Shown here: piece by piece, positions 18,997 to 28,099 of the stretch
Layout: every line of letters starts with the position of its first letter
How positions within the stretch are numbered: the first letter of the stretch is position 1
Origin: Pseudalgibacter alginicilyticus
GTDB lineage: Bacteria > Bacteroidota > Bacteroidia > Flavobacteriales > Flavobacteriaceae
Direction of reading: 5' to 3'
Assembly (NCBI RefSeq): GCF_001310225.1
Contig: NZ_CP012898.1
Location: 496,001-560,000, forward strand
Length of the DNA stretch: 64,000 nt
The notes under the pieces: generated by a model
Told to the model about the DNA's origin: nothing
The model's input: only the letters and a program-made list of their open reading frames with translations
The model's database searches: none
Position numbers and translations under genes: made by a program

Positions 18997-20211
18997 TTAG
19001 CCCTTGGGGTAACATATATAATACTTAGTCACTGGTTTTGAAAGTGTTTTAAGATTTAAATGGTCTGATGCTTTTACAATATCAACTATTTTACCAGATT
19101 TATATAAAATGTTTATATTTTGTTTTGTTGACTGGTACGCTTGATTTGATATACTTCCTGTAAAAACAAAATAAGAAGCTTCTTCCGTTGAAGTATTATG
19201 AGTTTTCTTAAAAGCTTTCAAATGTTTTTGCAAGGTTTCATCCTTTATTTTTTTATTTTTCATTTTAATTTTCAACAAATCCCTGTTGATAATCATGGCA
19301 CATAAATTACTTAAAACAAAATCGTCATGATACTGCCAAGCTTTCATTGCTGAAATTACATCGTAATCATCTAATTGTGAAAACACATCTAAGGTTGTAT
19401 CATTGAAATTATGGATTGAAATCTCATTATTTAAAAAATACTGAAGCGGTTTACTTGCTTGTAAATTACTTCCTGTACTGTTTAATTCTTTGGCTCTTTT
19501 TAAAACTCGAATTAATAACTGCTCTGCGGCTAACCCTGTTTTATGTAAATAAACTTGCCAATACATTAAACGTCTAGCAATAATGAATTTTTCAACGCTA
19601 TAAACACCTTTTTCTTCAACGACTAAAGCATCGTTAACCACATTAAGCATGGTAATTAATCGTTCACTATTGATATTTCCTTCAGCAACGCCAGTATAAA
19701 AACTATCTCGCTTTAAATAATCAGCCCTATCCATGTCTAATTGACCAGAAATAAGTTGACACATAAATAGCCGAGGGTACTCTCCTTTAAAAATTTGAAT
19801 AGCAAGCGTTAAACTTCCGTTAAATTCCTGGTTTAAACGCTCCATAAACAACAATGAAATATGTTCATGAGATACATTATTTACAATACTATGTTCCATG
19901 GCATGCGAGAAAGGTCCATGGCCAATATCATGTAGTAAAATAGCAACATAAAGAGCTTCTTCTTCTTCTTCTGATATTGTAACACCTTTAAAGCGAAGTA
20001 CATTAACAACATTTTGCATTAAATGCACACAACCTATAGCGTGATGAAAACGCGTGTGATTTGCACCTGGATATACTAAGTGAGACATCCCCATTTGAGT
20101 GATTCGGCGTAGTCTTTGGAAATACTTATGTTGGATTAAATCAAAAATAAGCGAATTAGGGATGGTAATAAATCCGTAAATTGGGTCGTTTAATATTTTT
20201 AGCTTATTCAA
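18997..20211 (-). CDS. HD-domain phosphohydrolase (dGTPase-like)
   Basis: This 404-residue protein has the N-terminal signature DPIYGFITIP and an HD metal site. Metal ligands are seen in NHTRFHHAIG (about 51-60), in LLHDIGHGPFSHAMEH (His94-Asp95) and in SGQLDMDRADYLKRD. Proteins of this type (COG1078) are related to SAMHD1 and dGTPases, and are conserved next to lpxD in Flavobacteriia. The substrate is not known. It is separated from lpxD by 146 nt and is divergent from porX. Confidence 0.88.
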   Translation of the reverse strand: MNKLKILNDPIYGFITIPNSLIFDLIQHKYFQRLRRITQMGMSHLVYPGANHTRFHHAIGCVHLMQNVVNVLRFKGVTISEEEEEALYVAILLHDIGHGPFSHAMEHSIVNNVSHEHISLLFMERLNQEFNGSLTLAIQIFKGEYPRLFMCQLISGQLDMDRADYLKRDSFYTGVAEGNINSERLITMLNVVNDALVVEEKGVYSVEKFIIARRLMYWQVYLHKTGLAAEQLLIRVLKRAKELNSTGSNLQASKPLQYFLNNEISIHNFNDTTLDVFSQLDDYDVISAMKAWQYHDDFVLSNLCAMIINRDLLKIKMKNKKIKDETLQKHLKAFKKTHNTSTEEASYFVFTGSISNQAYQSTKQNINILYKSGKIVDIVKASDHLNLKTLSKPVTKYYICYPKG

Positions 20212-20238
20212 ACGTTATTTTTTAGCGTTAAATAGTTA

Positions 20239-20246
20239 CAAATATA
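20239..20246 (-). promoter_or_regulatory. Candidate -7 box of the HD-domain gene
   Basis: TATATTTG on the minus strand is a perfect TAnnTTTG, 27 nt upstream of the start. No well-spaced -33 TTG was found. Confidence 0.4.
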
Positions 20247-20332
20247 GGAAGTCCAATATTAGCTATAAATAAAAAAGACTTCAAATTGCAAAATGAATAT
20301 AATAAGATTATAATTTTACAAAAATTTATAAA

Positions 20333-21886
20333 ATGAATACAATAAAAATACTTTGGGTAGATGATGAAATTGATTTATTGAAACCTCATATTTTATTTCT
20401 TGAGAAAAAAAATTACGAAGTAACAAAGTGTAATAGCGGTACCGAAGCTATTGATATGTTAGACGATCATAAATTTGATATTGTTTTTTTAGATGAAAAC
20501 ATGCCTGGACTTACAGGCTTAGAAACCTTAAATGAAATTAAAGAAAAACAAGCCAATCTTCCAGTGGTAATGATTACCAAAAGTGAAGAAGAGTACATTA
20601 TGGAAGAAGCTATTGGTAATAAAATAGCTGATTATTTAATAAAACCTGTTAATCCTAATCAGATATTATTAAGTATAAAAAAGAATTTAGACCATTCGAG
20701 ATTGGTATCCGAAAAAACAACATCTAATTATCAGCAAGAATTTAGGAAAATAGCAATGGATTTGGCAATGGTTAATTCTTATGAAGAATGGGTGAACTTG
20801 TACCAAAAACTAATTTATTGGGAAATACAACTTGAAGATATTGAAGATGTTGGGATGTTTGAAATCTTAGAATCTCAAAAAGTAGAAGCGAATAGCCAGT
20901 TTGGAAAATATATTGAAAAAAATTATTTTAATTGGTTTGATAAAGATACGGACGCGCCAATTATGTCTCACACACTTTTTAAGGAAAAAATAGCACCCGA
21001 ACTTAGTAAGGAACAACCTATACTTTTGGTGGTTATTGATAATTTACGCTACGACCAATGGAAGGTGTTTGAGCCAATTATTAATAATTACTATAAAAAA
21101 GACAGTGAAACTGGTTTTTTTAGCATTCTACCTACTGCGACACAATATGCAAGAAATGCTATTTTTTCAGGGCTTATGCCAAGTGAAATGGAAAAATTAT
21201 TCCCTAAGTATTGGAAAAATGATACTGATGAAGGAGGAAAAAATCTTTATGAAGCTGAGTTTTTAGAAAGCCAGATGAAGCGCCTTAGTTTAAATCACTT
21301 AACATACGAATATCACAAAATAACCAATCTTAAAAGTGGAAAAAAATTAGCAGACAATTTCAACTCTTTAAAAGACAATGATTTGACTGTTGTAGTTTAT
21401 AATTTTGTTGATATGCTATCCCATTCCAAAACTGAAATGGAAGTAGTTAAAGAATTAGCTTCAAATGACAAGGCTTATAGGTCTTTAGCTCTTAGCTGGT
21501 TTAAAAATTCTCCGCTGCTAGAAATGATTCATCAAGCACAAGCTTTAGGCTTTAAGTTGCTTTTAACAACCGACCATGGAACGATTAATGTTAAAAACCC
21601 ATCAAAAGTTGTTGGAGATAGAGATACAAGTTTAAACCTTCGTTACAAAACAGGTAGAAGTTTAACTTATGATAATAAAGATGTGTTAGTCGCTAAAGAT
21701 CCAAAAGAAATTCACCTTCCTTCCATTACTATGAGTAGTTCATTCATTTTTGCTAAAAGCGATTTGTTTTTTGCTTATCCAAACAATTACAACCACTATG
21801 TCAGTTATTTTAGAAACACGTATCAGCATGGTGGTGTGTCCCTTGAAGAAATGATTATTCCATTTGTTGTATTTAATCCTAAATAA
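20333..21886 (+). CDS. porX: PorX: response regulator with PglZ/alkaline-phosphatase-like output domain
   Basis: This 517-residue protein has a receiver domain (residues 1-120, acidic pair Asp10-Asp11, phosphoacceptor Asp54 in VFLDENMPG, Lys in YLIKPVNP) and a helical linker. A PglZ-type alkaline-phosphatase-superfamily domain (about 200-517) follows, with LLVVIDNLRYDQW, LPTATQYARN (Thr268 at the likely nucleophile position) and LLTTDHGTINVK. PorX is the known regulator of the type IX secretion system in Bacteroidota, working with the kinase PorY and sigma factor SigP; neither is in the window. It is divergent from the HD gene and followed by tsaE. Confidence 0.95.
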   Translation: MNTIKILWVDDEIDLLKPHILFLEKKNYEVTKCNSGTEAIDMLDDHKFDIVFLDENMPGLTGLETLNEIKEKQANLPVVMITKSEEEYIMEEAIGNKIADYLIKPVNPNQILLSIKKNLDHSRLVSEKTTSNYQQEFRKIAMDLAMVNSYEEWVNLYQKLIYWEIQLEDIEDVGMFEILESQKVEANSQFGKYIEKNYFNWFDKDTDAPIMSHTLFKEKIAPELSKEQPILLVVIDNLRYDQWKVFEPIINNYYKKDSETGFFSILPTATQYARNAIFSGLMPSEMEKLFPKYWKNDTDEGGKNLYEAEFLESQMKRLSLNHLTYEYHKITNLKSGKKLADNFNSLKDNDLTVVVYNFVDMLSHSKTEMEVVKELASNDKAYRSLALSWFKNSPLLEMIHQAQALGFKLLLTTDHGTINVKNPSKVVGDRDTSLNLRYKTGRSLTYDNKDVLVAKDPKEIHLPSITMSSSFIFAKSDLFFAYPNNYNHYVSYFRNTYQHGGVSLEEMIIPFVVFNPK

Positions 21887-21969
21887 TCCGTGTAATGCAT
21901 AAATAATCGATTAAATACATCGTGTATTAGCTTAATTCAAATTTTATTATTAATATTGCTTTAAAATGT

Positions 21970-22380
21970 TTGCCATTGGAAATAGTATATAATATTGATG
22001 ATGTCAATGAAGTTGCTAAACAATTAGTTAGCAATCTAAAAACAAAAACAATAGTGATTTATGGTGAAATGGGAGCTGGTAAGACAACCCTTATAAAAGC
22101 TATTGTTAAAATATTGAATAGTACTGATGAAGTTAGTAGTCCTACTTTTTCAATAGTAAATGAATACAGTACAAATGAAACGTTAATATATCATTTTGAT
22201 TTATATAGAATTAATGATTTAGAAGAAGCCTATAACTTTGGTATTGAAGAATATATTTATTCAGACAATTGGTCAATTATTGAATGGCCTCAAATAATTG
22301 AAGATATTTTACCAGAGCATTTTGATAGAGTTGAATTAACAATAAATCTTAATAATTCTAGAACATTAAAATTGATTTAA
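21970..22380 (+). CDS. tsaE: tRNA threonylcarbamoyladenosine biosynthesis ATPase TsaE
   Basis: This protein of about 136 residues has Walker A GEMGAGKTT (about 33-41), the conserved SSPTFSIVNEY segment and HFDLYRI. It ends with the IIEWPQII segment typical of TsaE, the ATPase partner of TsaD/TsaB in t6A tRNA modification. No in-frame ATG exists upstream before a stop at 21928-21930, so it must use a non-ATG start. TTG at 21970 or 21976 fits the family N-terminus. An out-of-frame ATG at 21966 gives only a short unrelated peptide. Confidence 0.93.
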   Translation: MPLEIVYNIDDVNEVAKQLVSNLKTKTIVIYGEMGAGKTTLIKAIVKILNSTDEVSSPTFSIVNEYSTNETLIYHFDLYRINDLEEAYNFGIEEYIYSDNWSIIEWPQIIEDILPEHFDRVELTINLNNSRTLKLI

Positions 22381-22544
22381 AGAACAATATAACAGATAAA
22401 TAGAGATATAAAAATTTAAGTAAAATAACATAAATAACGCCATAATTTTAAAGAGTTACGGATAAACCGCAGCATAAAAATAAAAAAACTATGTTTTTAA
22501 CATTTTTTTAACGTTTGTCCAATTTCATCAAGAAACTCATTCTA

Positions 22545-22552
22545 TACTTTTG
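22545..22552 (+). promoter_or_regulatory. Candidate -7 box of the small-peptide/membrane-protein pair
   Basis: TACTTTTG matches TAnnTTTG and lies 32 nt upstream of the ATG at 22585. The nearest TTG (22515-22517) is 27 nt away, longer than usual, so the -33 is uncertain. Confidence 0.4.
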
Positions 22553-22584
22553 AGGTAATTAATTAATTTAAATCCCTTAAAAAA

Positions 22585-22716
22585 ATGAGAGCAAAAAAAT
22601 TAGTAGTAGCAGTAGCTATTTTCGGTGGTGTTTTATTTATGGCACAAGCAGTAAATGCATACAACCTAGATGGAACAACAACAGTCAAAGTTGACAAAAG
22701 AAAAGTTAAAAAATAA
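22585..22716 (+). CDS. Small exported peptide (43 residues), hypothetical
   Basis: This short open frame begins ATGAGAGCAAAA and encodes MRAKKLVVAVAIFGGVLFMA. The sequence gives a positively charged start, a hydrophobic core and a probable signal-peptidase site after AVNA. The mature part would be a basic stub of about 18 residues ending KVDKRKVKK. A -7 box and an A-rich leader precede it, and its last 47 nt overlap, in another frame, the start of the next gene. I do not recognise a family. The well-formed signal sequence and leader make it likely to be real; a leader peptide controlling the downstream gene is an alternative. Confidence 0.55.
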   Translation: MRAKKLVVAVAIFGGVLFMAQAVNAYNLDGTTTVKVDKRKVKK

Positions 22717-23197
22717 GAATTTAGTAATTGGTAGTATAATTGCTACTCTAATTGCTATAAGTCCTTATTTATTTTACTTACATGAAAGTGTGCCTGATGT
22801 TAAAGTTTGGCACACTTTTTTATTTACCTATAACGCAGGACATTATGACAGTGCTTCTATAGCTATTTGGGTGTTATTAGGGAAACTTATTCCATTATAT
22901 TTATTATTCATTTGGTTTTTTACTTGCAGGCATTGGTGGTATCATGTTTTAATTGTACCTATTTCAATGTATGCCTACCAAACCTTTGATGTATTAAATA
23001 AAGATATAATCTTTTTTGATGCCAATCAATTAATATATTTATTTCCAATTATGGCTGTTGTTATTCCTTCAATTTATTTAATAAGAGCGCGGATATTTAA
23101 TAAAATTAATGAAACAACCAAAACAATGCAAGAGTTGGAAGATGAACTGAAAGTGTCTCCAAAAAGTTTTTGGGAAAAAATGCGACAATATTTTTAG
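22670..23197 (+). CDS. Conserved flavobacterial membrane protein, unknown function
   Basis: This 175-residue protein has about three transmembrane helices (about 20-38, 62-88 and 95-130). It has aromatic and cysteine-rich turns (FFTCRHWWYH) and a charged C-terminal tail with coiled-coil character (KTMQELEDELK). I recall similar proteins in Flavobacteriia without assigned function. The start overlaps the small exported peptide gene by 47 nt. The stop codon overlaps that of the convergent outer-membrane protein gene by 4 nt. Confidence 0.75.
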   Translation: MEQQQSKLTKEKLKNKNLVIGSIIATLIAISPYLFYLHESVPDVKVWHTFLFTYNAGHYDSASIAIWVLLGKLIPLYLLFIWFFTCRHWWYHVLIVPISMYAYQTFDVLNKDIIFFDANQLIYLFPIMAVVIPSIYLIRARIFNKINETTKTMQELEDELKVSPKSFWEKMRQYF

Positions 23198-25626
23198 TGA
23201 TTATTTTTTTTACTGCCCAACCTATTTCGTTCTTCTAAATCAATTTCTTTTTGATTGTTTTTTAAATGAGTATTACCAAATTTATAATTAAATCCAAACA
23301 TAACGAGTCTATTTTCTATTCTAGATTTAAGTAAAATATCCTGATTCAAATATTTAGTGGTTTGATTATAATTTTTAGTGTTAAAAATGTCAGACACCCC
23401 TAAACTTATTGATGCTCTGTTTTTCCATAGTGATTTCCTTAAATTAATATCTAAGCCCAACCTATCACTTATAATAGAGGGACCGTCAGCATATGGCGAA
23501 ATATATAATAATGAAACATCAGCCGTTAAGCTATTATCTTTTAAAAAAGAAAAGTAATTACCAATTTCAAAATATACAGACCATTTATTTTTAGATTCCA
23601 ATGTATTGTTTGATTCCAATGCATAAAATTTATTACCATAATAAAATAAAGAGGCCATTGCATTCATGTGCCAACGGTTGATAATTTTAGTATAGGTTGA
23701 AAAATCAAGACCGTATGATATACTAGTATCTATATTGGTATTGATATATTTTAAAATGTTAGTATCATTATCTTGGAATACAATTTCTAATGTAGGATTG
23801 TTTTCATAACGATAATACGCTTCCAAGGTATATTTTTTATTAAACGTATAGCCTAAAGTAAATACATCGTCAATTTGAGGTTTTAATTTTGGATCTCCAG
23901 TTGTATAAACATTATCATTTAAGAAAAACTTAAAAGGATTTAATTCTTGATATCGAGGACGGTAAATGCGTCTGTTATATTCAATATACAAAGTGTTTTT
24001 TTTATTTAAATTTTTCAAAATTGACAATGCAGGGAAAAATTTGACATAATGCTGAACGTTATCTTGGTCTGTTGTTAATGAGTTACCTTCAAGATTGGTA
24101 TATTCAACTCGCAAACCAGCTTTAATACTCCAATTATCTGTTTGATTTGAAAAACTTGAATAGATGGCGTAGTTCATTTCATCATACAAAAATGTATCCG
24201 AGTTATTTATATCATCTTGCTTAACTTCGTCTTCATAAATATATTGCCTTATAATATTTTCGGAATCTATGCTCGATATTTTTAAGCCAGCTTCAAATTC
24301 TGACGAATCTGATATTGGTAATTCGTAATCCATTTGGCCAGTATATAATTTAATTACTTGACTTGAAAATGTTTGAAACCTATTATTTAAATACGGTTCA
24401 ATTTCATTTGGATAAAAATAGTCTGTATCTACATTTTGAAAACTTGAAAAATCATAATTAGTATGATGAATGTTTGCTGAAATCTTTTCACCTTCTCTTT
24501 TAAATTTGTGAGCATAATCTAAAGTAAATGCAAAATTGAATATCTCATTTACTGATTTGTTTAAAGTGTTAAATGTGGACTCCAATTCACTATCAAAATC
24601 ATAAATTTCAGTAGATGAATAAACGTCCATTTTTGTATTGTCTCTTGGAGCAAAAAGCAAGTTTGTGAAAAAACCAAAAGAATTATGATCATCCAAATCA
24701 TAAATAATACTCCCATTAATATTGTGGTTTGAAAATTTTTGCCTTTTTTCATAAGCTGTTTCCCAGCTGGAAACGACACTGTTATTATCAATAAAATTGA
24801 TAAACTCCGTATTATTTATATAATCTTTTTTGGGATTTATATTATAATTAAGATAGGTGCTAATTTTTTTAGTTTTAAAAAAATGACTGGATCCTAATGA
24901 ATATTTTGGAAATTCACTTCCATGTTTTACAGATCCTAAAATACTCCCATTATACCCAGAAATTATATTCTTTTTAGTAATTATATTAAGCACAGACCCT
25001 CCTTCTGCTTCATATTTAGCAGGAGGATTTGTAATAACCTCTACAGACTTTATGTTATCAGCCGAAGTACCTTCTAATAATTGTAAAACTTCAGAAGATG
25101 ACAAATGAACTTTTCTATCGTTGATATAAATTGTAGGCTCTCCATTTTTAACAGTTATTTTTTCTTCATTAATCAAAACACCAGGTGTATGCTTTAAAAT
25201 ATCTAAAACATTGCCATTTGATAACGTGGAGTTTTCAACATTAAAAATAAAACGATCAACTAACCGTTTTACCGTAGGGTTTTTGGCTATAATAGTAATT
25301 CCATGGAGTTGTTCAATGTTCTCTTCTAAAATTAAAATTCCAAAATCAATATCTTTATCTACCAGAAGAGTTGTTTCGTATGTTTTAAAACCAATAAAGC
25401 TAACTTTTAATGTATATATTTTTTTCTTAAGGTTGCTTATAACAAAATGGCCATTCTCAGACGTAATAACTCCTAAATTTAAGGAATCACTACTCATAGC
25501 TGTAACGTTGGCAAAAGCAATAGGCGTATTTTCTGAATTATTTACTTGACCTCTAATGGTAAATTCTTGACCATAGGTAAGCATAGAAAAAAAGATGATT
25601 ATAAAAGATAGAAATTTTACTACCAT
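23194..25626 (-). CDS. TonB-dependent outer-membrane beta-barrel receptor (OMP_b-brl_3 type)
   Basis: This outer-membrane protein of about 810 residues has a signal peptide (VVKFLSFIIIFFSMLTYGQ), a carboxypeptidase-regulatory-like domain (FTIRGQVNNSENTPIAFANV), a plug-like region and a C-terminal barrel. The plug-like region contains LDILKHTPGVLI and IKSVEVITNPPAKYEAEG. The longest open frame starts at 25686, but I prefer ATG 25626, which gives a proper signal peptide. A candidate -7 box lies between the two starts. The family is associated with uptake of unknown substrates and no SusD partner is present. Confidence 0.9.
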   Translation of the reverse strand: MVVKFLSFIIIFFSMLTYGQEFTIRGQVNNSENTPIAFANVTAMSSDSLNLGVITSENGHFVISNLKKKIYTLKVSFIGFKTYETTLLVDKDIDFGILILEENIEQLHGITIIAKNPTVKRLVDRFIFNVENSTLSNGNVLDILKHTPGVLINEEKITVKNGEPTIYINDRKVHLSSSEVLQLLEGTSADNIKSVEVITNPPAKYEAEGGSVLNIITKKNIISGYNGSILGSVKHGSEFPKYSLGSSHFFKTKKISTYLNYNINPKKDYINNTEFINFIDNNSVVSSWETAYEKRQKFSNHNINGSIIYDLDDHNSFGFFTNLLFAPRDNTKMDVYSSTEIYDFDSELESTFNTLNKSVNEIFNFAFTLDYAHKFKREGEKISANIHHTNYDFSSFQNVDTDYFYPNEIEPYLNNRFQTFSSQVIKLYTGQMDYELPISDSSEFEAGLKISSIDSENIIRQYIYEDEVKQDDINNSDTFLYDEMNYAIYSSFSNQTDNWSIKAGLRVEYTNLEGNSLTTDQDNVQHYVKFFPALSILKNLNKKNTLYIEYNRRIYRPRYQELNPFKFFLNDNVYTTGDPKLKPQIDDVFTLGYTFNKKYTLEAYYRYENNPTLEIVFQDNDTNILKYINTNIDTSISYGLDFSTYTKIINRWHMNAMASLFYYGNKFYALESNNTLESKNKWSVYFEIGNYFSFLKDNSLTADVSLLYISPYADGPSIISDRLGLDINLRKSLWKNRASISLGVSDIFNTKNYNQTTKYLNQDILLKSRIENRLVMFGFNYKFGNTHLKNNQKEIDLEERNRLGSKKNNH

Positions 25627-25644
25627 AAACGTACATAGTGAAAA

Positions 25645-25652
25645 CAAATTTA
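25645..25652 (-). promoter_or_regulatory. Candidate -7 box that decides the start of the TonB receptor
   Basis: TAAATTTG on the minus strand matches TAnnTTTG and lies 19 nt upstream of ATG 25626, inside the longer open frame. If used, translation cannot begin at 25686. Confidence 0.4.
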
Positions 25653-25786
25653 TAATAATTAATAGAATATTTTTGAGGATAATCATAAATTTTAGTAACT
25701 ATTTTCTTGCATTAATTGTTTATAAATAAGATTTAATCAATCAAAAAAATATTCGTAATTTGAATTTTATTAAATAAGACCATAAC

Positions 25787-26986
25787 ATGTCAAAATCACT
25801 GTCTCCTTTCACTAAGCAGCAGCTATTACCTCAAGAAGAAACGCTTGAAATTTTTAAACGAAAAGGCGAACTTTATATTGGTATTCCAAAAGAAACAGCT
25901 CACCAAGAAAAACGTGTTTGTTTAACACCTGATGCCGTTTCTGCTATAGTAAGTAATGGACATAAAGTTTTATTAGAATCTGGAGCTGGAAACGGTGCTA
26001 ATTTTAGTGATAAAGATTATAGTGAAGCAGGGGCTGAAATAACAAAAGACACTGAAAAAGTATTTTCTTGTCCAATGATTCTCAAAGTGGAGCCTCCAAG
26101 TTTAGAGCAAATAAAACTTATAAATCCGCAAACCATTCTGATATCTGCTTTACAAATTAAAACTCAAAACAAATTATATTTTGAGGCTTTAGCAGCCAAA
26201 AGAATTACAGCTTTAGCCTTTGAGTATATTCGAGAAGAGGATGGTGCTTATCCCGCAGTTCGGTCTTTGAGTGAAATTGCTGGTACAGCATCTATCTTAA
26301 TTGCCTCGGAATTAATATCAAATAATAAAGATGGTAATGGTATTATGTTTGGTAACATTAGTGGTGTACCACCAGTAGAAGTTGTTATAATTGGAGCTGG
26401 AACTGTAGGTGAATTTGCAGCAAGAAGTGCAATTGGCTTAGGAGCAAACGTTAAAATATTTGATAATTCTATTTCTAAATTACGTAGAATTCAAACTAAT
26501 TTAGGAAGGACACTTTTCACATCTACCGTTCAGCCAAAAAACTTATCTAAAGCCCTAAAGCGCTGCGATGTGGTAATTGGTGCTGTAAGAGGTGTTAACA
26601 GATCACCAATTGTCGTTTCTGAAGCTATGGTGCAAAGCATGAAAAAAGGAGCTGTGATTATTGATGTAAGTATTGATATGGGAGGGTGCTTTGAAACCAG
26701 TGAGGTTACCTCGCACAGAACACCTACATTTGTAAAAAATGGAGTTATCCATTATTGTGTTCCTAATATACCTGCCAAATATTCTCGAACAGCTTCTGTA
26801 TCCATCAGTAATATTTTTACACCTTATTTATTGAAAATTGCGGAAGATGGAGGTATTGAAAATTCACTTCGTTTTGATAGAGGATTAAAAAATGGTTTGT
26901 ACTTTTACCACGGAATTTTAACAAGCAAACCTGTTGCTGAATGGTTCAATTTGAAATATACTGATATCAATCTTCTTATATTTTAA
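25787..26986 (+). CDS. ald: Alanine dehydrogenase (PNT-family, flavobacterial type)
   Basis: This 399-residue protein of the alanine dehydrogenase/transhydrogenase family has a substrate domain (IGIPKETAHQEKRVCLTPDA with the conserved Arg and Lys). The NAD-binding Rossmann segment is EVVIIGAGTVGEFAARSA near residue 200. GAVIIDVSIDMGGCFETSEV follows, near residue 295. It interconverts L-alanine and pyruvate plus ammonia. An N-terminal extension of about 25 residues (SLSPFTKQQLLPQEETLEIF) is typical of the Bacteroidota group. It is followed 36 nt later by a DUF4258-like gene, possibly co-transcribed. Confidence 0.92.
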   Translation: MSKSLSPFTKQQLLPQEETLEIFKRKGELYIGIPKETAHQEKRVCLTPDAVSAIVSNGHKVLLESGAGNGANFSDKDYSEAGAEITKDTEKVFSCPMILKVEPPSLEQIKLINPQTILISALQIKTQNKLYFEALAAKRITALAFEYIREEDGAYPAVRSLSEIAGTASILIASELISNNKDGNGIMFGNISGVPPVEVVIIGAGTVGEFAARSAIGLGANVKIFDNSISKLRRIQTNLGRTLFTSTVQPKNLSKALKRCDVVIGAVRGVNRSPIVVSEAMVQSMKKGAVIIDVSIDMGGCFETSEVTSHRTPTFVKNGVIHYCVPNIPAKYSRTASVSISNIFTPYLLKIAEDGGIENSLRFDRGLKNGLYFYHGILTSKPVAEWFNLKYTDINLLIF

Positions 26987-27022
26987 CAACTAAAATCATT
27001 TTCAGCATTCAAAATTTTTTAA

Positions 27023-27400
27023 ATGAAATTAATACAACGTATCGGGTATTATCTTGGAGGCTTTTCTTTAGGGTTAATTATATTGGCTTTTTTTTTAAGT
27101 GGTAAAAAAACATCATGTAGCTATGGACCTGAAGCAAGAGTACTAAAAAATATTAACTCAAAAACACTTGAATATACAGATGATGTTTTACTTATTATGC
27201 AAGATAAGAATATTGATTCCATTACCATAAAACATGTGCTTTTAAAAGGTGATATTAATTTTAGCAACAACAAAACCGAACCAAGAAAAGCGCCTTGTGG
27301 GACTTATTACATTCAAAATGATTTTAATGAAAACCCAATAGCTCTAGTTGTTGAAAATTGTGATAGTACCGCTACCCTACTAAATTTGTATATAGAATAA
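27023..27400 (+). CDS. DUF4258-like small protein with N-terminal membrane anchor
   Basis: This 125-residue protein has one hydrophobic helix (about residues 8-27, GYYLGGFSLGLIILAFFLSG), then a soluble region with SIDSITIKHVLLKGDINFSN and two conserved cysteine sites (CGTYYI, ENCDST). I recall such proteins (DUF4258) following ald in other Flavobacteriaceae; the function is unknown. It lies 6 nt upstream of the sugar transferase gene, so it is in the same transcription unit. Confidence 0.7.
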   Translation: MKLIQRIGYYLGGFSLGLIILAFFLSGKKTSCSYGPEARVLKNINSKTLEYTDDVLLIMQDKNIDSITIKHVLLKGDINFSNNKTEPRKAPCGTYYIQNDFNENPIALVVENCDSTATLLNLYIE

Positions 27401-27406
27401 TTAGAA

Positions 27407-28000
27407 ATGATTAAACGAAGTTTCGATTTTATTTTTTCATGCTTCGGGCTTATACTTCTATTACCTGTTCTGCTAATTATAGCCATTATCATAAAATTAG
27501 ATTCCAAAGGTCCTGTTTTATTCATTCAGGCACGCGTAGGAAAAAACAATAAGGATTTTAATATTTTTAAGTTTAGAACCATGCGAGTAAAATCTGAATC
27601 TGAAGGGTCACTTACCATAGGAAATAAAGACGTCCGAATAACTAAAATTGGTTATTTCTTAAGGCGGTATAAAATTGATGAATTTCCACAACTGATTAAT
27701 ATCTTAAAAGGTGATATGAGTTTTGTTGGTCCAAGACCAGATTTAAGAGAATATGTGAATCATTATAAACCTGAAGATTATGTTATATTTAATGTGAGAC
27801 CGGGTATTACAGGCTTAGCCTCTATTCATTATAGAAATGAAGTGGAGCTTTTAAAAGCTGCAGCACACCCTAAAGAATACTATATTAAAACAATTATTCC
27901 TGACAAATTAAAATACAATAAAATATATATTGCTCAGAATAATTTCTTTTTCGATTTAAAGCTTATTGCCATCACCATTTTACGAGTTATATTCAAATAA
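27407..28000 (+). CDS. Phosphoglycosyl transferase (bacterial sugar transferase, PglC/WcaJ C-domain type)
   Basis: This 197-residue monotopic enzyme has one N-terminal membrane segment (about 9-31) and the family motif RSFDFIFSCFGL. KFRTMRV and the catalytic Asp-Glu dyad in KIDEFPQLINILKGDMSFVGPRP follow. It moves a sugar-1-phosphate from a UDP-sugar to undecaprenyl phosphate, starting a lipid-linked oligosaccharide. It is one of three such genes in the window (also 63162 and 63793) and the only one remote from the glycosyltransferase operon. The downstream dehydratase-like gene may supply its substrate. Confidence 0.93.
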   Translation: MIKRSFDFIFSCFGLILLLPVLLIIAIIIKLDSKGPVLFIQARVGKNNKDFNIFKFRTMRVKSESEGSLTIGNKDVRITKIGYFLRRYKIDEFPQLINILKGDMSFVGPRPDLREYVNHYKPEDYVIFNVRPGITGLASIHYRNEVELLKAAAHPKEYYIKTIIPDKLKYNKIYIAQNNFFFDLKLIAITILRVIFK

Positions 28001-28021
28001 TTAAAACGCTTTGCTTAAATT

Positions 28022-28050
28022 TTGAGTAAAAGAATTTAATTCCTATTTTG
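28022..28050 (+). promoter_or_regulatory. Candidate promoter of the soluble dehydratase gene
   Basis: TTG at 28022-28024 is followed after 19 nt by TATTTTG (28044-28050), one base short of TAnnTTTG, 49 nt upstream of the ATG at 28100. Confidence 0.4.
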
Positions 28051-28099
28051 CATGTATAATTACCCCAACTAAATACCTTTTTCAACGAATCGACCTAAA

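Noticed and set aside
21901-21935. Short inverted repeat AATACA-TCG-TGTATT after porX as a terminator
   Set aside because: Six A+T-rich pairs and no U run; too weak to call.
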